Source: Motacilla alba alba | Lineage: Eukaryota > Chordata > Aves > Passeriformes > Motacillidae | Reading direction: 5' to 3' | Assembly: GCF_015832195.1 (NCBI RefSeq) | Contig: NC_052027.1 | Span: 4,790,649 to 4,854,648 of the forward strand | Length of the DNA stretch: 64,000 nucleotides | Shown: piece by piece, positions 14,501-25,183 of the stretch | Position numbering within the stretch: the first letter of the stretch is position 1 | Layout of the letters: the number at the start of each line of letters is the position of its first letter | The notes under the pieces: generated by a model | Database searches by the model: none | What the model saw: only the letters and a program-made list of their open reading frames with translations | Told to the model about the DNA's origin: nothing | Made by a program: the position numbers and the translations under genes

Positions 14501-15949
14501 CTTTTCTGCTCGGAGGAAGCTTGCTCCTCTGCCTCTAGATTTTGATTTAGGATTATTTGTGGAGGGCAAATGGATGCATACATCACATCAAAATATCTGT
14601 CAGTGTAATTTCCCCTAACGAAGTATTAGATGCAGGAAGGAGGGGATGGCTGAAGTAGTAGGCAGCGATTTCTTGTGATATAGAACAATCTTTTCAGGGA
14701 TATTGCATAGTAGTTGTTCATCTTCTGCAGTACAGAGCCCACTGGGAGTTGGTGGTTGATGGTATCTGGAAATCGGATAGAGATGAGACTGATACAGAGG
14801 TATACATAGCTAAAATAATGTTTGGTATGTCTAGGGAGAAGATAAACTTTCTACCACATGAATGTGCAGGAAACTTGTAGTAAAACAGGCAGAAGGGAGC
14901 TGCAGTGAGCAGACAGTACAGGAGAAAGCTGTGGATGGTGATGTACAGTACCTAATGACCTAAAGCTGTCCTTGCATTGCTCTTGACTTGTGCCAGTTTG
15001 GAGCAGAGAAGGCCAACGATGTCACCTTCCTGGCAGTGAGAAACACCAGGGATCACTTTGCAGTGCCCAATCCACAACCCCAGAGGAGCTTAAGGGAAGG
15101 AAAGCCCCAGAAAAGTCAGATGGCAGCAAAACCCAGGCGTTGGGGCCCTGGGGTGCAAGCAGTGATGAGGGAGGAGAGGCAGGAGAAGGAGCATCATTAG
15201 CATGATTGATGCAGCGAGTGCCAGCAGAGCACGAAGAGATCATTGCTGTAAAATGGCATGGGTGAGACACAGCCAGGGAATGCTGTGCAGTGGAGATGGA
15301 GATGAATGCAAAATACGTTCGAGAGTCAAGCTGTGTTTATTGCTCTGCTTTCAGAAAAGCACCAGGTAGTCTGGCACTGCAGTCTGTAGATGTGATAAAT
15401 AGGAAGACCCTGTGTTTCTGGGGCTAATAACCATTATTTGATGTAATTCAATTGCCATGAAAAAAAATATCTCATTTTCCTAGGAGACTATTGTAAGCCT
15501 CTTAATTTTGTTCAAATGAATGAACAAAGACTTGTGTGATTCCTCCAAGAATAGCAGAGTACTCATTCATTGCAAAATGTTATAGTGAATTTCTTTGCTA
15601 CACAAGTGCTGTTTTAGCTGCAGTGATTTGTTTTGTGGCATATACAGAACTCGCTGTGCTGCTGTTTATTGCAAACGGCGAGCCTGGTTTATAGCACCGC
15701 TTGCCAGCACCTCCAGTTGATCTGACACCCCCCAAACAATAGCCAGGCTGCGATTCATTACTTTAGGCAGCTCATTTCCATATGGTAATGAGGAACCCGT
15801 TTGGAACATACCAGCATGGGTATTCCTGAACTCATCTTATTGTTCTGCTTCGCACCGCGAGGATGACAAAGGCTCCTTACGAGCAGAGGTAGCTGGGTTT
15901 AGGCATATCCAGCCCTTTAGCATTGCCCTGGAGAAATCCCCATCCATCA

Positions 15950-16640
15950 CCTCGGAGGACGCGACACACGGCTTGTGTCGGTATTGTGCCTTGCGGCCGG
16001 GAGCAAAACAAAGGCAGGGGAGGATCCGCGGCGGCTCAGGGGGAGCTTTCCCGGGGAATTGCCGCTGGTGACCACTCGTGTTCGTGGCGAGCGGGGCTGG
16101 ACCGCCCCTCCCGGCGCGGGCTCCTGCTGAAGTTGAGGACGGGGATGCTCTAAGTTCCCGTGTCCCCTGCGCTGCGGGGAGCGGGGGGCACAGGGACAGC
16201 CGGGCGGGCAGCGGCCGCCTCTGCCCGGTCCCCCCGCGGCCGGGGCGGAGCTGCCCTCGCCCTCCCCCTGCTCGGGGGGCAGCGGGGCCGAGCCAAGCCC
16301 TGCCCCGCCGGGCGGGCGCTGCGGAGCCGCGGCCGGGGCCGCCGCGGGTGGATGCGCGGGGGAGCGGCGGCGGGGCCGGGCTGGGCTCGGCCGGCAGCCC
16401 CCTCCCGGGCTGCCCGCAGCGCGGAGCCCCCGCCAAGGTAAGGAGCGGGGGAAGGAAGGGCGGTGCAGGAATAGCCGTGCTGGCATTGTTCTCCGGGCGG
16501 GATGCGGGTCCGGAGGGTGATGGATGCGGAGCGATGTCACAGGGTGACGGTGCGAGCGGGCACATCCCCGCGCGGACCGCCTGGTTCAAGTTCGGGCTCT
16601 GCAGGAGCTCGGCACCGCTAGGAAAAGCCAAGCCGGAGTC
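15950..16640. promoter_or_regulatory. Dense CpG island, candidate distal promoter
   Basis: This is the most GC- and CpG-rich stretch in the window, sharply different from the A/T-rich DNA on either side. It contains a GC box (GGGGCGGAG at 16242-16250), a NotI-type GCGGCCGC at 16211-16218 and no clear TATA box, as in a dispersed-start promoter. A strong + strand splice donor at 16438 indicates rightward transcription. Long open frames on both strands here reflect the lack of A/T-rich stop codons, not a protein. Because FRMD4B starts 46 kb downstream in the same orientation, I infer an alternative FRMD4B promoter. A lncRNA promoter, or a bidirectional one, is the alternative. Confidence 0.7.
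16250..16437 (+). other. Candidate non-coding distal first exon (3' end only defined)
   Basis: The right edge is a near-consensus splice donor: CCAAG|GTAAGG, with the last exon base at 16437. The left edge is not determinable because no TATA box marks a start site; 16250 is only a placeholder just after the GC box. Open + frames cross it, but their Pro/Arg/Gly/Ala-rich translation has the look of CpG-island sequence and contains no domain. The likely partner is the FRMD4B exon after the 62.6 kb one, since recalled FRMD4B protein has a Met immediately after the first-exon segment. A separate lncRNA is possible. Confidence 0.4.
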
Positions 16641-17338
16641 TCTCGGGGAGGGTGAAATTCCCGATGGGATGCTGTGATGGGCTGGGAATCGCCGAGGGGA
16701 GCTGCTCTCGCTGGGGCGATGACCAGCACCTGGCTGTGGGGGCTGAGAGCATCCCCAGCCTCGTTCCGTGGGGCATCCCCAGCATCTTTCACTCCGCCAG
16801 GCAGCGCAGACCCACCGGTGCGGGCATCTGCCCCTTCATTCCTGCGGAGAAAGGAGCCGAGCAGCGCTGGGCTCAGCCCGGCACAGGGTCCGCCGGGGAT
16901 GCGGGCAGGCAGTCGGGCAGAAATCCCTGCCTGCGGAGCGAGGAAGCCCTTCCTCTGCCTTTGTTACACTTGTTTCCCTGCCCGGCCTGGCCTCGCATTC
17001 TCCCTCTTGCCCAGAATAGCCCCTTTCCCAGTATTGTTCTCCGTGTGTTTCCTCTCGCCTCCTTCTTCCGCCCGTCCTTAGCGCGGGTTCTCTGCAGACC
17101 TGATACCCTGACAGGCATCTTCCCTCTCCCCTATGGCATTTTTAAGTCCAGATCTACCTACTTTGAGAAAATTATCCTCTTTTTTTTTTTCCCCTTGAGT
17201 GTTTGACTTCCATTCCACGGGTTTAAACTAAATTGAAATTAACTTCACTTAGGACCTGCTGCATAACAAGGATGAGATTTCTGTCTGCCTGGCACTTGCT
17301 ATCAGTTTCAATTACACTGTGTGCTTTCAGACTGGGCT

Positions 17339-17390
17339 TTCTAACCTATGATATAGAATATAATTTCTAACCTATTATATGTTATAGAAT
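17339..17390. repeat. 26-bp imperfect tandem duplication
   Basis: TTCTAACCTAT begins both units (17339 and 17365), each ending in an AT-rich TATAGAAT-type tail, with several mismatches. Confidence 0.7.
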
Positions 17391-20359
17391 AAGGTAATAT
17401 TTTACCTTTGACCTCGCTGCTGCCTTTTTTATATAGATGGGACTAGGTGGGTCCTTGGCTAAGTGAGCACAGCCTTGATGAATGCAGCTGAGAACTGCTA
17501 ATGTTGAACACATCGCTCCTGGAAACAAGTTTGAGAGTGCCAGAGGGTGAGATGCAGGGAGGGAGCAGGTTAGGAGCTTTTTAGAACAATGTCTCCAAAA
17601 GGGTCCAGCCCTCACCTTCTGTGCTGTGTTGGTTTTCAGGCACAGATCCATATGAAAGTATTTGTGTCTCTGCTGGAACCGGGCAGAGCACAGCTGCTGC
17701 CAGGGGGGCTGTTGATTTTTCCTTTAGGGGATTGTGTTCTTTAAGCACTGCCTCTATTTAGAGTTTTGCCTAATGGGAAGCAAAGAGCAGCTGAGCTCTT
17801 TCTTGTAACTTTTGCTGGATTCCCAATAGCTGCAGTGAAGTAGTCAAGGCTTTAATCAATTTTTACTTGGCTGTAACTTGGGAAATCTTTGAGCAGCCGC
17901 AGGGGCACTGGCTGGAGGGCTGGGGAAGACTGCAGTGCTTTAGTTATGCCTGCCTCATACAGAGGCAGGAACATATGTTTAGGAAAATGTACATATTTTC
18001 ACTTGTGTTCTCTGCTTTTTAAAAATTGCTTTCCTGGCTCTGCCCCTTTTCCTCCTTTTGAAGAGCTTATTTGTAGAAGTTACCAGTGCTTGCCTTGGAA
18101 AGATTTATCTTTCCTGCACCAGCATGGATTTCAAGGATTGGTCTGTTTCACAGGGAGATTCATCTTCCTGATTCCCTTGGACTTGCATGGGTGCAGCCAC
18201 ATCAGACTTGATCCTTTCAGTTTGATTCTGCTGCACTGAACATATAAAAACCCTTGTTAAGTTTGCTCCTCAGTCCATTAGAAATATGCATGTCATCTTA
18301 GTAAAAAGAGATTGTACAGAAACCTTTCAGCGTGTTAACAAGCCCCGGAATTCCATAATTATGAAAACATGACAGGAGTGAACGAATTACTGAGGTCTAA
18401 GATGCAGGTGACCATTTTTCTGTGGTTTCCTGTGGGAATGCTGGGGTTGTGCTCTCTGAAACTGGGTGTTTTCTGGGCAGGGAGATGAAATTGTTAGAGA
18501 GATCCCCAGAGTAAAGGTTGTAAATGCACCTCAGCTACAGAAATAGTGGCTCTTTCCTAGACTTTGTGCTATAACATAAAAAAACAGAACTCCACGCCCC
18601 GCCTCCGACTGATTTTTTCAGTGTGTGTTATCTGGCTCAGTCTTGTGACAGTGTGGAAGTGAAGTGTGGTGTGAGAGGACTCCTGTGAGTGTGGCTTTGC
18701 CACCACTGTGGGATTCTGCTGATGTGGCCATGGCTGGGCATTCTTGGTTCAGGCAATTCTGCTCGTAGTTTCTGGTAATTAAAGCAACAGAAGGTAAAAA
18801 AGGAGGCCCACTGCAGGGCTCACATGATTCTGAAAGGGCTCTTGCATATTTTCTGTATCCTATTTTCTTCCTCCAATGCTTCTTAGCATTGAGTGAATGG
18901 CAGGGAGGAGGGAGGGAAGGACCTGGACAAATGGAGTATTCTGGGATCCAAGAACTCTGTTCGTGCCTGTTGCACCTTCCCAGGGAAGTGGTGGGCCAAT
19001 GTGTCAAATCCATTTGCAAGCAGTAGTGTAAATTAAAGCTAGGGGATAAGCAGGTTAGAAGGTTAATGAGATGTCTGAACTTAATTGATTTTCCATACAA
19101 ATTGGCTATAATGTCTTTTGTTTGCTTTTTCCCCCTCCCAGGATGCTGTGTTAGAGCACTTACATGAATATGAAGAGTAGCAAAAAGGGAGGGGAGGGAG
19201 TCGTGGCTGTTTGGAAACCAAGGAAACTTTGGTTGTACTCCCCAGAGTGGGCTGATGTGTGATTTTGGGCACAGGAAGGTAGCTCTGAATTGGCACCTTG
19301 CACCCCTGTGTCTTCTGGGGCTGGGTACCATGGGCTTGGTGATTGCTGAGCCTTGCACAGCAGTGTGCCCTGGCTGTCAGGCAGAGCTGCTCAATCCCAG
19401 GGTTCAGGGAACACTTTTATTTAGATGTGGTGTTGCACAGGCCAAGCTGGGAAGACCAGTAGAAGAGGAGCTATGATTGGTGTTAAAGGATTTCTGGGTC
19501 CTGAGGTTGTCAGGTGGCATCCCCAAGAGGGTGGCACTACTTTCTCTAAGCCTGGCCTGGCTGTAATATCCAGAGGAATGAAGCTGCAGGGGCTGTTGAC
19601 TTTATTCATCTGACTGAAAGTGCCTGACTTTATGAGATCATGCTCAGGCCACTAATTTTTGGACTTTTCTGTGCAGATTTTCATTCCTATTGGGAATGTA
19701 TTTGAGTTAGTGGTTGGAGCCAGTCCAGTTCCATGGGTGAGAGGGGCTGAGATCCTTCCTGCTCGCTTGGCTCCTGGACAGGGCTGGTGCTGCCAGAGCC
19801 TCCTCCAGTCTGTGCTGGTTTCAGGTGCCAGGTCCAGCTCAGGAGCAGCAGCAGGCTCTGCCTGTCTGAGGTCTGAGCTGGTTGGCACAGCCAGCCCAGA
19901 GGAGTGGCACACCAGGACAGGAGCCAGCTTTGGTCACCCCTTCCAAGGGTGCCACGGAGAAGGAAAGGCATTGTGTGTTTTGTTGTGTGACAATAGAAGT
20001 TACAGCTCTTGAGTTTGTTTGCTGAGAATCATGTGGTTAAATCACTTTTCAGTCCTTTCCTCTTGGATTATACACCAAAACATGAAGAATAAAATAGCAA
20101 ATTCTCTAAGGGGCTAATACTATGTGTTGACTCCTGTTGTGTTTATTTCAAACTGGATTATCACAGTGAAACAGTTTTGGTGCTTAACATGGAAACTGAT
20201 TGCAGAGTGACTGTGAAGAGTTGCCTGCAGACAACAGCTTTCATAAAGCAGCTGTATTTTGATTTAAGGGATTCTGAGCAGCTGAGGACAGCTGCAGAGC
20301 ACACCCCACTGCAAGGGAGATAAAGAAAGATCAAGGTTTTTAGACCACCATATCATCAC

Positions 20360-20615
20360 AAGAAGGACGGATGGGAGGCTTGGGCTTGGCACCTTGACGT
20401 TTGTAATCAGGCTTCAGATAAACCAGCACATGCCATATGCTGCGAGATTGGGCAATACTCAAAACTATTTGCTGAGAATGACTCAGTCCAGAGTGAGGGC
20501 AGGAAATCGGTGGCTGGGCATCGTTTACATCCTTATCTTGTGTATGTCACCAGCGGTGACAATGTGTGACGGTGTTTAGTTGTGGGAACAATTCCTTGGC
20601 CAGTTTGGACCGTGC
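20360..20615. promoter_or_regulatory. CpG-retaining patch with AP-1 site, candidate enhancer
   Basis: Eight CpGs fall within about 245 bases (20368, 20398, 20443, 20508, 20522, 20554, 20570, 20610), against a CpG-poor background. TGACTCA lies at 20479-20485, preceded by TGCTGAG at 20470-20476. There is no open frame or repeat to explain the composition. Retained CpGs and balanced base use suggest a constrained element, but conservation cannot be tested here. Confidence 0.3.
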
Positions 20616-23600
20616 ATATCTTACTTTTTGAACAGGCTGAGCAATTTGCCTCCAATGTAAGGTTGAAAACCCACGGGCAAAGCTGCTATTGTTTGGTTGC
20701 AGCCATTTCAAAGCATTGAGCTTTCCTCTTGCCCCAAGTCATAATGCATCAGTGCTTTCAGCAATGGTTAACAGTTCTGTGCTTAAATGATATAGGTTAG
20801 AGAAAGGAGGGATTTTTGTTTTCTTTAGCTATTTAAAGCAACACAACAAACATTTAAACCACAATTCCTTCAAAATTCTAGTAATTTTTGAAAAACATAG
20901 AGTACACATTGAATACATGCAAACTGTAATTTTGGTCCTTTGTTTTCTGTGTAGACTATTTACAGGACAGTGTCAGGAAAGGAAATTCTTTCATGTGATG
21001 GCCTCTTTGTTTAGAGCCTAAACTCTCAGTAGGTCAGCTGTATGCAGAGCTGACAAGAGCTTTCAGATTTTCTTCAGTTGTCAAAACTTCAGTGCAGGAG
21101 AAGAAGGATGCTGAAGGGGTAGAAGAAAATACAGTTCTGCTGGGGTTATCTGTCAGTTTAACAAATTCTTATAAAAACTCTTGTCCCAGGGTGTTTGCCA
21201 GCATGCCCCAGAACTCAAATGTATGAAGGCCTGAACCAGCCAGGCCCTTCATTCCTCTGCCAGGACAGGACTGATCACTGCCACACTCCTCAAGTTCAAA
21301 GCTGAACTTTTTCAGACCCTTTAGGTATGTGTGTGATGGAGTTATTGAGCCAAAAGAATAATTTCAGCTGCTGCCTGTTGGCTTTGGAGAATGCAGGTGA
21401 TCAGTTACTGCAGTTCTTGATCAGCAGTGATCAGTTCCAGTGCTCACAGCCTGGCCAGGCTCTGCTGTGTGGCCGTGCCTTCCCAGTGGGAGATGGGCAT
21501 GTAAAACCCTTTAATATATGTAAGAAATGTAGCCCTACAGTTTTTCTCATGCTAATGTCTGAGCTATCTTTAGTTCCTTTGAGAGTTCCATAGGCTGGTT
21601 AATCTCCCTGTATATAAATCTCTTCCATACAATTAATCCTTTATTTTTTTCAGATCCCAGTGTAGGGGAAGAGATGGTTTAGAAACAAATCCATTTACCT
21701 TGTGTTGCATTGGAAACCAACCCAGTGTACTTGAAAGCAGAAACAAAGCACATACACAGACACATTTTTCTGCATGGTCTTGGTTATTTATTGCTGTGTG
21801 GTGTCAAAATAAAACATCTCATAGAACGTTTCTGTCTGCAAGGAACTTCCCAGGAAAGAGACTGCTTTCAAGGCTTTCAGTCCTGAAATTCCTATGGAAA
21901 ATCAAGCAACAAAAGATGCAAAGTTGACAAAATCTTCACCCTTCTGAAGCGAATGGGAATCTTAAAAACCAGAATTTGGCCTGGAGTTTTAAATAAGTAC
22001 CTCACTGGAATACTATATTTAATGTGCTTTTTAAGAGATATGAAATTGCAGCTTTACTGAAATACCAGTTGCCAGGTGTTCCAGCTTTATGAATAAATGA
22101 TCTGGCTGATTTTTCCCCTCTTTGAAGTGAAGGATAAGATTAGGAAACAGATGCCTGGAATATTCAATTATTTTAAAATAGTATGTTAAACAGATCAGCA
22201 GAAGTTGGACATCCTTCCCTTCTTTCCCAGCCAGTCCTAGAAGCACTTGGAGAGGCATTAGAAGTATTTGGGGACAGAGACCACTTTGTCTAGTTTGGAA
22301 AGAAACCTGAAAGTAATAAAAATAATCAGTGGGTATTTGTGGGGAGTGTTTTCACTTCAGTCAGCCTGCCTTGGCCCTGAGAACACAACGTAACACACAG
22401 AACACAAGAGCAGAGGCTGTTGCTTTGTAGTCAGAACCGTGGAATAATTTTGCCTGGCCAGTCTCATTGCACTCTGTGCTTGGATTTAATATAAGGAAGG
22501 AGTACAGGATGATGGATATAGTGGGAGGATGCTTTAGAACAGGAGGAAAGCTCAGGTTGGGAAGCTGGAGAAGGGTCTAGAAGGAGAGGAGAGCAGCTAG
22601 GCAGCGTCGTTGTTATGGATGGGGCATGGCACAGAAGGAGGCTGCCAGCTGAAATGCTGAGACCACAGCACACTGAGGGGTTTTGTGTGACAGAATCTCT
22701 CTGGAGGCATTGCAGTGCTAAATGAGTAGGTTATGGGAACACAGGTCCTGCATCCATCTCCACAGTCCTGTTTGGATGTTATGGAAAGCAGATGTACACA
22801 TCTGGTAGCTGTTGTGCAAGGGGCTGAGTCCAACCAGGGAAGAAAGCAGTTCTTGTAAAGGTAAAATGTCTTATATCTCAAAAGAGGGAGGGAAAAAAGT
22901 AGGGGTGTGTGTGTTTAAGATTAAACATTGACATGCTCTGTCGTGGTGTTTGTTTCTGAAGGTGATAATGATGGAAAAATGTGTGTCTGGAGCTTAGGAG
23001 GATCTCCAGGCTGTCTCTAGTGCATGGAGAGTGCTTCTTACTTTCTTCTCACACTTTATCCCTACTCTGTCTTAGTTTAGACTTCTGTTCCTCGTTTAGA
23101 AAACAAACTGCAAACCCCTCTGGATTGCAGATCCAGCAATTTAAGCATATTTAACTCCCCAGACACCGAGTTCCCTCTTGTGCATAATACCAAGGAAGTG
23201 TCTTTGTTTGCAGGAATGCTGCCTGACAGCAGGGCCTGGCTAAAAGCAAATTCTAAATGACCAAAATCTTAATAAACTCTCTCAGTAACATGACTACACC
23301 ACACAGGAGAGCTGCACATGGAGCAGAACTGAGCAGCGTGGGAACTGTACAGGGATGTGCTGCAGTAGGAATCCTTCTAATGGGGACCATATTACTCAAT
23401 TTTATGGTAAAACAGACCAAGTGTTTCAAATCGCTTGTTTCTCCTCCACTGTCAAAAAAGCTTAGCAGAGAGCTCATAGAATCTAACATTTTAGCAGCTA
23501 AAACACAACTGGCATTGATTGTAAGCATCCTTGTTAGTGGGTTGGAGAGATGTGTATGTATTGTGTAGCTAATGCAGATTCTGAATGCCTGGACTTGGTT

Positions 23601-24336
23601 CATCCTCCTCGCTTCCAAAAAATTTTTTTTTAAACCAAGGCAACAGAGTTTCTTCTAACTTTGCTGTCTCAAACACCTTGAAAATCAGTTGCATCTTTTT
23701 CTGATTTAATGGTCTGTACTGTTGTGTAGAAGAGAAAGTTTGCAGAAGTAACCTTTCCTAAACCCTTCTCCAGCCCCACCTGATTTTGCTTACATGGGAG
23801 GCAGAAATGGGAAGCTCCAAGGAGGTGTGTGCTTGGCAGCTTTGAGGCTGATGCATTACCTGGCACAGAGTTATGTGCTTATCTGTCAGTATTTCCTAGT
23901 GCTGACCGTGTGAGCCTGCCTCTCCTGGCAGCAGCAGAACTCCTTTTCTGTGTTTCTGCCTTCATTGCACTTACAAGAAAATCACTGTGAGTATCTGCTG
24001 GAAATGAGAGAGGAGTTCATCTGATGATGGGTTTCCATCAGTCAGAGGGTGAAATGAAGTTGAGATGTAATTATGTTGTGTTGGGGCATTCAGGAGACGC
24101 CAGGAAGCTTGGCCAGCTGTTTCTGTAGGTAATGGCATGAACCTGATAAACACACCAGAGTCAAGGCTTGTTCACTTTATCCCTTAGATGATCCCTGATT
24201 ATCACTGGGGAAGAACACCATGGGCTTCATCAGGTCAGCCTGGCAGTGAAGGGAGGGAAGAGAGGAGGGGTGTGGGCATCCTGGGGGTTACTGGGATGAT
24301 ACAAGACCTTGCTTCTCCTGTGCGACCCTTGCTCAC

Positions 24337-25155
24337 CTTTAAGGGTTTTAGTGACCACTGCTTTAGTACCACGCACAGGAGTGTTGGTTTTGGATGCACT
24401 AGGAGTGGTCTTCAGGGATGGAGATTTCTTGATTGTCCACCCCAAGTCAAGGGAGGATGTGGGTCAAAGCTGTGTGGGTGTGTGGTGGGTTTGGAAAGGA
24501 GGAGAAGGGTCTTTGCTGTGTGTATAAATCCATCTTTAACCCTGTCTTGGAGTACTTTGAAGGTTTCTTGCTGTCTGGAGTTAACTTGGCTGATGGCTTG
24601 GTTCTTTCCACTTTAAACACAGGGAAGCTGGTGTTTAGACTAACTTTAACCTCCTCATTCTCAGCCTGAACCTCTTTTTTAAACCCAGCCTGAGGAGCTT
24701 TGATGCTTAATGACAGAAAGTTCTGTTAGCAGTGCATTAACATCTTGTCTTTCAGTAGTTACACCCTGTCAGAGCATCACATGCTTGTTGGGGCAAGCTA
24801 CACCTCTTCTCCCTGCCTGAGGAATCCCTTTCCCTGCTCCAAACTCCTCCATGATACTTGAATGGAGCCTGGGCTTTGCAGCAGCTGAGACACAAATGTT
24901 TATTCAGATACATTTGAGTGTGTCATCTTTGCTCTCCTCTCCAGCATAGCTGCGTGGGATTTCAGTGGCACTGGGAGTCAGACTCCCAGCTTGCTGTAGC
25001 AGTTGTTGTCTCCAGCTCTGCTGTTGGAGTGCAGAGTGGCAGGGTGTGCTGTGTGCCAGACTGTGTGTCTGCCACTTCCTCTGCACAGTTCTACTTGTTT
25101 GCTTTTGCTTCTGCGTGCTGGTGGTGCTCTGTAGTCCTGTCCTCCTAAAATAAAT
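24337..25155 (-). pseudogene. Possible broken coding sequence on the minus strand (unassigned)
   Basis: Read on the minus strand, 24720 to 24447 gives a Lys/Ser/Thr/Pro-rich open stretch (for example KVERTKPSAKLTPDSKKPSK) with a stop at 24447-24449. A second frame, open from about 24480, continues in the same style (KKSPSLKTTPSASKTNTPVR) and reaches AAG|GTGAGC, a good donor, with the last exon-like base at 24337. Upstream, 25155 to 24904 is also open after a pyrimidine tract ending TTTTAG. The composition suggests a basic nuclear protein, but I recognise no family. The change of frame and interior stops mean it cannot be an intact exon. It may instead be chance. Confidence 0.22.
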
Positions 25156-25183
25156 TGTGGTGGAAGGGGAAAAAAAAAAAAAA
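25149..25183 (+). other. AATAAA followed by A14 tract
   Basis: AATAAA at 25149-25154 is followed 15 bases later by 14 A at 25170-25183, the arrangement seen at the end of reverse-transcribed mRNAs. On the opposite strand the same bases form a pyrimidine tract ending in TTTTAG, which would suit a splice acceptor instead. The two readings conflict and neither is proven. Confidence 0.4.

Larger units (their letters stand above)
1..15949. other. Non-coding DNA left of the distal CpG island
   Basis: Apart from the CR1 copy at 11.5 kb, the 21- and 48-bp repeats and two homopolymers, I see no exon with credible splice sites, no RNA gene and no promoter. Open frames are short, overlap one another on both strands and have no recognisable domains. 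The last 300 bases (about 15640-15940), just upstream of the island, have more CpGs than the rest and may hold upstream promoter elements. Confidence 0.6.
16641..24200. other. Non-coding DNA, possible first intron of a distal transcript
   Basis: Moderately GC-rich sequence continues to about 17100 past the island, then drops to the background. Only the 26-bp duplication and the 20.4 kb CpG patch stand out. A 246-codon minus-strand frame at 18618-19358 has no domain or codon pattern that I would trust. Confidence 0.5.

Noticed and set aside
15837..16631. 264-codon minus-strand open frame across the distal CpG island
   Set aside because: Pro/Arg/Gly/Ala-rich translation is typical of CpG-island DNA read out of frame; other frames are open over the same bases and the splice donor is on the + strand.
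18618..19358. 246-codon minus-strand open frame
   Set aside because: No recognisable domain, signal or low-complexity pattern of a real protein, and no neighbouring exons; likely the tail of the chance length distribution.
23253..23618. Region open on both strands for over 300 bases, briefly considered as a retroelement coding fragment
   Set aside because: Neither translation contains reverse transcriptase, integrase or gag motifs that I can point to.
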